Positions 1 through 4,056 of a DNA stretch of 6,610 nt are shown here, piece after piece. Position 1 is the stretch's first letter. Each line of letters starts with the position of its first letter. Under the pieces are notes generated by a model that searched no databases, was not told the DNA's origin, and worked only from the letters and a program-made list of their open reading frames with translations. The translations under genes and the position numbers were made by a program. The stretch is from assembly GCA_017958845.1 (NCBI GenBank), contig JAGDBW010000001.1, positions 1 through 6,610 on the forward strand, given 5' to 3'. The DNA is from Clostridia bacterium. GTDB lineage: Bacteria > Bacillota > Clostridia > Oscillospirales > CAG-272.

Positions 1-493
1 GGCGGTCCCAGGTCGTCGCGTCAAAGCCGAGATGCCCGAGCATCGAGCGGCACCGCGCCCGAAAGGTGCGGCCGCCCATCGCCTCAAAGCGGGCGGACAG
101 GCTCCCGTAGCGCGCGGAGAGCGCGGCCGCGCGGTCGTGCTGTCCCGCCTCCGCGGCGCGGCCGATCTCCCGCTCCACCTCGTCCAGCTCCCGCTCGGCG
201 GCGAGCAGTTCCGGAAAGGCCGCCTCGACGTACCCGACCAGCGTCACGTCGGAGAGCGCCCCGAGGCGGGTCGTCTGGTCGAGCAGGCCCACCGTTTTGT
301 CCCGGGCGAGCGAGACGGTCCCCGCGTCCGGTTCGATCTCGCCCGTCACGGCGCGGAGCAGCGTGGTCTTTCCGGCTCCGTTGGAGCCGATGACGCCGAC
401 GCGCGCCCCCTCCGGCACCGAAAACGTCACGCCCGAGAACACCGAATGCCCCCCAAAGGAGACCGACAGGTCGGACACACCCAAAATGATCAT
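1..493 (-). CDS. ABC-F family ATP-binding protein, N-terminal part (cut by window edge)
   Basis: This is the first 164 codons of a cytoplasmic ABC-F ATPase; the rest lies beyond the left edge. ABC-F proteins carry two ATPase domains and no membrane part. They act on ribosomes, as translation factors or as antibiotic-protection proteins. Translation of the minus strand from ATG 493-491 gives MIILGVSDLSVSFGG, a Walker A motif GSNGAGKT at residues 36-43, and a Q-loop glutamine near residue 72 in VGLLDQ. A charged, probably helical stretch (about residues 97-145) follows, rich in Glu, Arg and Ala, ending in an FEAMGG...LGHLGF pattern. That pattern resembles the first-domain arm of YdiF-like ABC-F proteins. 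The start is supported by AAAGGAG at 506-500, six bases upstream, and a promoter at 539-567. The second ATPase domain and the inter-domain linker, which decide the subfamily, are not visible. I therefore cannot say whether it confers resistance. Confidence 0.9.
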   Translation of the reverse strand, partial: MIILGVSDLSVSFGGHSVFSGVTFSVPEGARVGVIGSNGAGKTTLLRAVTGEIEPDAGTVSLARDKTVGLLDQTTRLGALSDVTLVGYVEAAFPELLAAERELDEVEREIGRAAEAGQHDRAAALSARYGSLSARFEAMGGRTFRARCRSMLGHLGFDATTWDR

Positions 494-538
494 ATACGGC
501 TCCTTTCGGCCGACGGCGCGGCGATATTTTTCTCGTCT

Positions 539-567
539 ATTATACTCCAAAACGCCCGCGCGCGCAA
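539..567 (-). promoter_or_regulatory. Promoter of the ABC-F gene
   Basis: On the minus strand a perfect TATAAT (544-539) is preceded by TTGCGC (567-562) with a 17-bp spacer. Transcription would start near 532, giving a leader of about 38 bases before the ATG at 493. That leader is too short for the attenuators found upstream of some antibiotic-induced ABC-F genes, and I see no leader peptide in it. The -35 element matches the consensus only in TTG. Confidence 0.65.
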
Positions 568-638
568 CCCGCATTTTGCCCCCGCCCGCGTCCGTCCTCC
601 GCCCCGGCGCCCAAAAAGCGTCGGCGTCTCTCCGTCGT

Positions 639-717
639 CTCTCCGCCGCCCTTTTGCCGTCTCTCCGCCGCCCTTTTGCCGTCTCTCCGCCGCCCTGTTG
701 CCGTCTCTCCGCCGCCC
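639..717. repeat. 22-bp tandem repeat, about 3.6 copies
   Basis: Three units of 22 bp at 639-660, 661-682 and 683-704 are followed by a 13-base partial unit at 705-717. Each unit is CTCTCCGCCGCCC followed by TTTTGCCGT. Units 1 and 2 are identical, and unit 3 differs by one base (T to G at 697). A degenerate partial copy (CTCTCCGTCGT) precedes the array at 628-638. There are no spacers, so it is a minisatellite-type repeat and not CRISPR. The repeat is strongly pyrimidine-biased on the plus strand. Confidence 0.9.
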
Positions 718-785
718 GCTCAAACGCAGCCGCGCCCCTTTTCCCCTCCTGTCCGCTCGTCCCGACCGCCTGCCGCTCTAATCCG

Positions 786-886
786 GCGAGACAGCCCGCC
801 CCGCACACACTCAAAAAACAAAGCGGCGCTCGTTTCCTGCGAGACCTCCCGCCCCGCACATACTCAAAAATAACAAAGCGGCGCTC
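786..886. repeat. Direct repeat of about 47 bp, two copies, with half-terminator character
   Basis: Copy 1 (786-831) and copy 2 (839-886) align almost throughout, offset by 53 bp. Both begin GCGAGAC, share CCCGCCCCGCACA, then an A-rich run, and end CAAAGCGGCGCTC. Differences are AG versus CT after GCGAGAC, one C/T change, and two extra bases in the A-run of copy 2. The A-run followed by CAAAGCGGCGCTC looks like the left half of a symmetric bidirectional terminator whose matching right half is missing. Confidence 0.8.
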
Positions 887-896
887 TCCCCGCCGC
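866..896 (-). terminator. Possible minus-strand intrinsic terminator with no obvious gene
   Basis: Read on the minus strand, GCGGCG (896-891), a 7-base loop and CGCCGC (883-878) form a 6-bp all-GC stem. It is followed directly by TTTGTTATTTTT (877-866). No minus-strand gene lies between it and the divergent plus-strand operon. It may be a relic of a lost gene or may stop antisense transcription. It lies within copy 2 of the direct repeat; copy 1 lacks a comparable stem. Confidence 0.4.
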
Positions 897-1026
897 GCGC
901 CGGTCCGCCTCCGGGGAATGCCGCCTCTCCCCCGCCGTCGGGGCCGGCCTCGACGCCGCCGACCCCTGTGTGGCTGTCGAAAACTAATATTTTTTCACTT
1001 TTTTTAAAATTTATGCGAAAAAGGGC

Positions 1027-1054
1027 TTGACATTTTGAAAAAACGGCGTATAAT
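1027..1054 (+). promoter_or_regulatory. Near-consensus promoter of the amino acid transporter operon
   Basis: TTGACA (1027-1032), a 16-bp spacer and TATAAT (1049-1054): both hexamers are perfect sigma-70/A matches. Upstream, about 985-1016 is a string of A and T tracts resembling an UP element. Transcription would start near 1061, leaving a leader of about 36 bases, too short for a riboswitch or T-box. No clear operator palindrome overlaps the promoter. A slightly short spacer is the only departure from the ideal. Confidence 0.85.
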
Positions 1055-1096
1055 GAACGTGTTTCTTGAAAAAATATTCAAAATCGAGGCAACATT

Positions 1097-1978
1097 ATGA
1101 AAACCATCAAAAACGTATTGTCCGTTCTTTTGTCCCTTCTGATCCTCTCGGCCTGTGTGCTGACGCAGGTCGGCTGCGATGCCGGCGGCGGCGGTTCCGC
1201 CGAGCCGAAAGTCAAGCTGATCGACGTCGCCCTGACCGAGGAGGAGTACGCCTACGTCGTCAAAAAAGGCAACGCGACGCTGACCTCCTCCCTCAACGCC
1301 TACCTCGCCTCCATCAAGGCCGACGGCACCTTTGACGCGCTGGTCTCCGCCTACTTCAAAGGCCAGGGCGACAAGCACGGCTACCCCGTCGCCACCGGCA
1401 CGGTGGTCAACGACGAGACCAACCTGGTCGTCGCGACCAACTGCCCGTTTGAGCCCTTTGAGTACATCGGCAACGACGGGCTGGCCTACGGGCTGGACAT
1501 CGAGATCGCCGCCGGCTACGCCGCGGCGCAGGGCCTGACGCTGATCATCAAGAACATCGGCTTTGACGACATCTTTGCGCAGGTGGACGCGGGCTACGCC
1601 GACGTCGGCATGGCGGGCATCACCGTCTCGGAGAGCCGGCTGGAAGTCTACGACTTTTCCGACACGTATTACAACGCCTCCCAAAAGCTGATCGTCGCGG
1701 CCTCCTGCACCGACTTTGACGGCGCGGCCGACGCCGACGCCGTGTGCGCCGTGCTCGCCTCTCTGAGCGGAAAGTCCATCGGCTACCAGTTTGGCACGAC
1801 GGGCGGGATGTATATCGTCGGCGACGACGACTGGGGCTTTGACGGCTATCCCAACATCACGGGCGTCGGCTACGCCACCGCCCAGGACGCGGTCAACGAC
1901 CTCATCAACGGCAACCTCTACGCCGTGATCGTGGACGAGGCGCCCGCCGCCGCCATCGTCGCGGCCGTCAACAAGTGA
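1097..1978 (+). CDS. Amino acid ABC transporter substrate-binding lipoprotein (SBP type 3), apparently circularly permuted
   Basis: This is the extracytoplasmic receptor of the uptake system, 293 residues. Residues 1-20 form a lipoprotein signal peptide (Lys 2 and 5, hydrophobic core, LSAC with Cys20); a second possible lipobox is QVGC at Cys27. A Gly-rich linker follows. Residues about 39-90 (LIDVALTEEEYAYVVKKGN to FDALVSAYFKG) match the segment that normally ends GlnH-like proteins. Residues 109-200 are the usual N-terminal lobe: VVATNCPFEPFEY, GLDIEIAAGYA, MAGITVSESR and YDFSDTYYN. Arg181 sits at the carboxylate-binding position and Phe118/Phe121 at the ligand-stacking position. Residues about 224-293 are lobe 2, with SGKSIGYQFGTTGG and ending VIVDEAPAAAIVAAVNK, where Asp280 is the likely amino-group contact. 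The protein stops there, without the usual last 50 residues. The start ATG follows GAGG (1086-1089) by seven bases. Family assignment is firm; the ligand (a polar amino acid) cannot be specified. Confidence 0.93.
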   Translation: MKTIKNVLSVLLSLLILSACVLTQVGCDAGGGGSAEPKVKLIDVALTEEEYAYVVKKGNATLTSSLNAYLASIKADGTFDALVSAYFKGQGDKHGYPVATGTVVNDETNLVVATNCPFEPFEYIGNDGLAYGLDIEIAAGYAAAQGLTLIIKNIGFDDIFAQVDAGYADVGMAGITVSESRLEVYDFSDTYYNASQKLIVAASCTDFDGAADADAVCAVLASLSGKSIGYQFGTTGGMYIVGDDDWGFDGYPNITGVGYATAQDAVNDLINGNLYAVIVDEAPAAAIVAAVNK

Positions 1979-2002
1979 CGCCTCCCTCCCCCGCCCTGTT
2001 TT

Positions 2003-2039
2003 CGCAAAGCGCCGCGTGACCTTCGCGCGGCGCTTTGCG
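2003..2039 (+). other. Perfect 14-bp hairpin in the gap between SBP and permease genes
   Basis: CGCAAAGCGCCGCG (2003-2016) is exactly complementary to 2026-2039, with a 9-base loop. It begins 24 bases after the SBP stop codon. Neither side has a U-tract next to the stem, unlike the clear terminators at 3962-3996 and 6542-6573. It is therefore more likely an RNA-stabilising or partial-termination element that lets the binding protein be made in excess over permease and ATPase. Intercistronic hairpins behind binding-protein genes play that role in other systems (malE-malF in E. coli). The function is inferred. Confidence 0.75.
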
Positions 2040-2123
2040 TCCGCGAGGCGGCCGCCCCCCCGCGACGGCATCCGAGCCGCGCTCCGGGCGCCGCATGTCT
2101 CCCTTTTTGTATGCATTTTTGTG

Positions 2124-2142
2124 AAAGGAGCCGATGATCGTG
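2124..2142 (+). promoter_or_regulatory. Ribosome binding site and ambiguous start of the permease
   Basis: AAAGGAG (2124-2130) is only three bases from the ATG at 2134, which is tight. The in-frame GTG at 2140 is nine bases away, which is normal. Translation could start at either codon, changing the protein by two residues. I annotate the ATG. Confidence 0.6.
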
Positions 2143-2862
2143 AACTGGTCGGCCAAATGGAACGTCTTTGAAAAGACCATGGAGAGCGAGTATTTTCGCC
2201 GTCTGGTGTGGATGGGCCTGCGCAACACCGTGCTCATCGCGGTGGTCGGGCTGTGTCTCGGGATCCTGATCGGCGGGATGATCGGCGTGATCAAAGCCGC
2301 GCCGAAACGGCGGCTCGCCGCCCGTGTCGCCGACCGTATCTGCTCGGCCTACGTAGCGCTGTTCCGCGGGACGCCCATGGTGGTGCAGCTGCTGCTCGCC
2401 TACTATGTGCTGCTGCCCGCGCTGGGCGTGCGCGGGGTCGAGGCGGTGCGCGTGGGCATGGCGGTCTTCGGGCTCAACAGCGGCGCCTACGTGTCCGAGC
2501 TGATGCGCTCGGGCCTCGGCTCGGTGGACCCCGGGCAGATGGAGGCCGGCCGCGCCGTCGGGCTGTCCTATCTCGCCGCGACCCGCAAGATCGTGCTGCC
2601 CCAGGCGTTTCACAACATCCTGCCCGCTTTGGGAAACGAGTTTGTCACCCTCATCAAGGAGACGTCGGTACTCAGCTTTATCACCGTATACGATCTCTAT
2701 ACCGCCTTTGGCACCATCGGCGCCAAAAACTACGAAAAGATGGTGCCCTACCTCGCCATGGCGCTCATCTACATCCTGCTGGTGCTGGCCATCACCCTGC
2801 TGGTGCGCCTGGTCGAAAAGCTGACCGGCCGCGGCCGCCGCGCCCACGCGGCGGGACTGTGA
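2134..2862 (+). CDS. Amino acid ABC transporter permease (HEQRO family)
   Basis: This is the inner-membrane channel subunit, 242 residues, the usual length for the His/Glu/Gln/Arg/opine permease family. A cytoplasmic or amphipathic N-terminus (1-28) is followed by GLRNTVLIAVVGLCLGILIG (28-47), which starts the first membrane helix. FRGTPMVVQLLLAYYVLLPA (77-96) carries the family's R-G-T-P signature. A further helix lies near 105-123, then the EAA coupling loop EAGRAVGLSYLAATRKIVLPQA (about 137-158), which docks on the ATPase. The sequence ends with NEFVTLIKETSVLS and a last helix at about 204-226. The C-terminus is short and basic. It lies 155 bases after the SBP gene and 96 before the ATPase gene, all in one direction. 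Only one permease gene is present, so a homodimer is likely. No key motif is missing. Confidence 0.95.
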   Translation: MIVNWSAKWNVFEKTMESEYFRRLVWMGLRNTVLIAVVGLCLGILIGGMIGVIKAAPKRRLAARVADRICSAYVALFRGTPMVVQLLLAYYVLLPALGVRGVEAVRVGMAVFGLNSGAYVSELMRSGLGSVDPGQMEAGRAVGLSYLAATRKIVLPQAFHNILPALGNEFVTLIKETSVLSFITVYDLYTAFGTIGAKNYEKMVPYLAMALIYILLVLAITLLVRLVEKLTGRGRRAHAAGL

Positions 2863-2913
2863 CCGCACGCCCCCGCAGCACCCCCGCGGATCGACCGCGG
2901 CCCAAATAACCGA

Positions 2914-2961
2914 AAAAGGAAAGCGCCCCCGGCCGACGCCGGGGCCGATACGATCGCTATG
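2914..2961 (+). promoter_or_regulatory. Leader of the ATPase gene: Shine-Dalgarno, hairpin, then distant ATG
   Basis: The only good Shine-Dalgarno-like sequence, AAAAGGA (2914-2920), lies 38 bases before the ATG at 2959. Between them CCCCGGC (2927-2933) pairs with GCCGGGG (2938-2944) around a CGAC loop. No ATG, GTG or TTG in the CDS frame occurs between the Shine-Dalgarno and 2959. Folding would shorten the effective distance to about 20 bases, still long. Either the hairpin helps ribosome placement or true initiation lies elsewhere, for example at GTG 2986 or GTG 3034. Confidence 0.5.
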
Positions 2962-3855
2962 ACCGACAGGACCGAAAAACCGACCGTGCAGACCGACCCG
3001 AAACAAACGCCCGCCCCGGGCGGGACGCCCCCCGTGATCGAGATCAAAGGGCTGTGCAAGACCTATGGAGAGTTGTCCGTGCTGCAAAACGTGGACCTGA
3101 CCATCCACGCCGGGGACGTGGTGGCCGTCATCGGCCCCTCCGGATCGGGCAAGTCGACGCTGCTGCGCTGTCTCAACCGGCTGGAAGAGCCGGACGGCGG
3201 GCAGATCCTCTTTGAGGGGCAGGACGTCCTGACCGCGCGCGACGTCGACGGACTGCGCGCCCGGATGGGGATGGTCTTTCAGCAGTTCAACCTCTTTGAC
3301 AACATGACGGTGCAGAAAAACATCACCTTCGCCCCCGTCTACCTGCGCAAAAAAGCGGCGCGCCGCGCCGCGCGCAAGCGCGCTTTCCGTTGGGTCGTCC
3401 GCCTCTTTGACAAAGGCAGGCCGCCGCTCCCCCCGCCCCCCTCCGCCAAGAGCATCAAAGCCGACGCGGAAGCGCAGGCGCGGGCGCTGCTCGCCCGCAC
3501 CGGCCTCTCGGACAAAGCCGACGCCTACCCCTCGACCCTCTCGGGCGGACAAAAACAGCGCATCGCCATCCTGCGCGCGCTGGCCATGCGCCCGGCGGTG
3601 ATGCTCTTTGACGAGCCGACCTCGGCGCTCGACCCCGAGATGGTGGGAGAAGTGCTGGACATGATCCGCGACCTCGCCCGCGAGGGGATGACCATGGTGG
3701 TGGTGACCCACGAGATGGGCTTTGCCCGCGAGGTCGCCGGCCGCGTGGTCTTTATGTGTGACGGAAAGATCGAAGAACAAGGCCCGCCCGAGACGATCTT
3801 TTCTTCTCCGTCCTCGCCCCGCACCGCGCGTTTTCTCGAGGCGGTACTGCGCTGA
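2959..3855 (+). CDS. Amino acid ABC transporter ATP-binding protein with central insertion
   Basis: This is the ATPase that powers the importer, 298 residues against roughly 240-250 for GlnQ/HisP-type proteins. The canonical domain starts at [12 protein letters not shown] (26-37). Walker A is GPSGSGKST (59-67), the Q-loop is FQQFNLF (Gln108), the signature is LSGGQKQR (194-201), Walker B is VMLFDEP (214-220, Glu219 catalytic), the D-loop is SALD (222-225), and the H-loop is His251 in VVTHEMGFA. All catalytic residues are intact. There are two sources of extra length. One is a Thr/Pro-rich extension of about 25 residues before the domain. The other is an insertion of about 31 residues (131-161) between Q-loop and signature: basic [15 protein letters not shown], then [11 protein letters not shown]. 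It is the last gene of the operon, followed by the terminator at 3962-3996. The ATG at 2959 is the first in-frame start after the permease but lacks a near ribosome binding site, so the true start could be GTG 3034. Confidence 0.94.
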   Translation: MTDRTEKPTVQTDPKQTPAPGGTPPVIEIKGLCKTYGELSVLQNVDLTIHAGDVVAVIGPSGSGKSTLLRCLNRLEEPDGGQILFEGQDVLTARDVDGLRARMGMVFQQFNLFDNMTVQKNITFAPVYLRKKAARRAARKRAFRWVVRLFDKGRPPLPPPPSAKSIKADAEAQARALLARTGLSDKADAYPSTLSGGQKQRIAILRALAMRPAVMLFDEPTSALDPEMVGEVLDMIRDLAREGMTMVVVTHEMGFAREVAGRVVFMCDGKIEEQGPPETIFSSPSSPRTARFLEAVLR

Positions 3856-3956
3856 ACGGCGGAGCGCCGCCGCCGTCCCGCCCACTGCGACCCGCTCCCC
3901 CGCCGACTTTGCCCGGATCAAGCGCGCCAGTCCAAACAAAATACGCCCCGGCAGCC

Positions 3957-3996
3957 AAAAACCCCCGCCTCAAACGAGGCGGGGGCGCACTTTTTT
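3957..3996. terminator. Bidirectional intrinsic terminator between convergent units
   Basis: CCCCCGCCTC (3962-3971) pairs with GAGGCGGGGG (3976-3985) around AAAC, a 10-bp stem. On the plus strand CGCAC and six Ts (3991-3996) follow, ending the transporter operon. On the minus strand five Us (3961-3957) directly follow the stem, ending the beta-helix gene about 70 bases after its stop. Confidence 0.9.
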
Positions 3997-4056
3997 GGGC
4001 CACAGAGGCGCTCATGCGGTGTTCTTTGGCCGCGGTGCTTTTGGAGGCCGGCCGTC

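Larger units (their letters stand above)
494..1026. other. Gene-poor intergenic region between divergent units
   Basis: I see no credible gene here. The open frames in this stretch are low-complexity Arg/Pro/Ser strings with no domain and no good ribosome binding site. The contents are the ABC-F promoter (539-567), a 22-bp tandem repeat (639-717), a duplicated block of about 47 bp (786-831 and 839-886), a GC-rich inverted repeat at 937-954, and an abrupt A/T-rich island from about 982 that leads into the transporter promoter. Confidence 0.7.

Noticed and set aside
639..717. CRISPR array
   Set aside because: The units are directly adjacent without spacers and only 22 bp long.
937..954. Inverted repeat GTCGGGGCC/GGCCTCGAC as an operator or terminator
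   Set aside because: It has no loop and a G-T mismatch, lies about 70 bp upstream of the -35 with no T-run, and such GC palindromes arise easily at this base composition.
32..1007. Two overlapping plus-strand open frames (249 and 236 codons) and a 77-codon minus-strand frame in 490-723
   Set aside because: The plus-strand frames begin inside the antisense of the ABC-F gene and continue as Arg/Pro/Ser repeats made by the 22-bp array. None has a domain or a good ribosome binding site.
1004..2116. 370-codon minus-strand open frame opposite the SBP gene
   Set aside because: Low-complexity Val/Asp/Gly-rich translation with no recognisable motif. The plus strand is a clear lipoprotein with promoter and ribosome binding site.
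2884..2900. Two CCGCGG palindromes separated by five bases before the ATPase gene
   Set aside because: It can form a 6-bp hairpin, but the motif is common in GC-rich spacers, has no T-run, and I see no reason to give it a function.
1918..3939. 673-codon open frame on the minus strand
   Set aside because: It is an antisense shadow of the permease and ATPase genes, made possible by high third-position G+C. It is rich in His, Gly and Arg with no domain, while the plus strand encodes complete recognised proteins.
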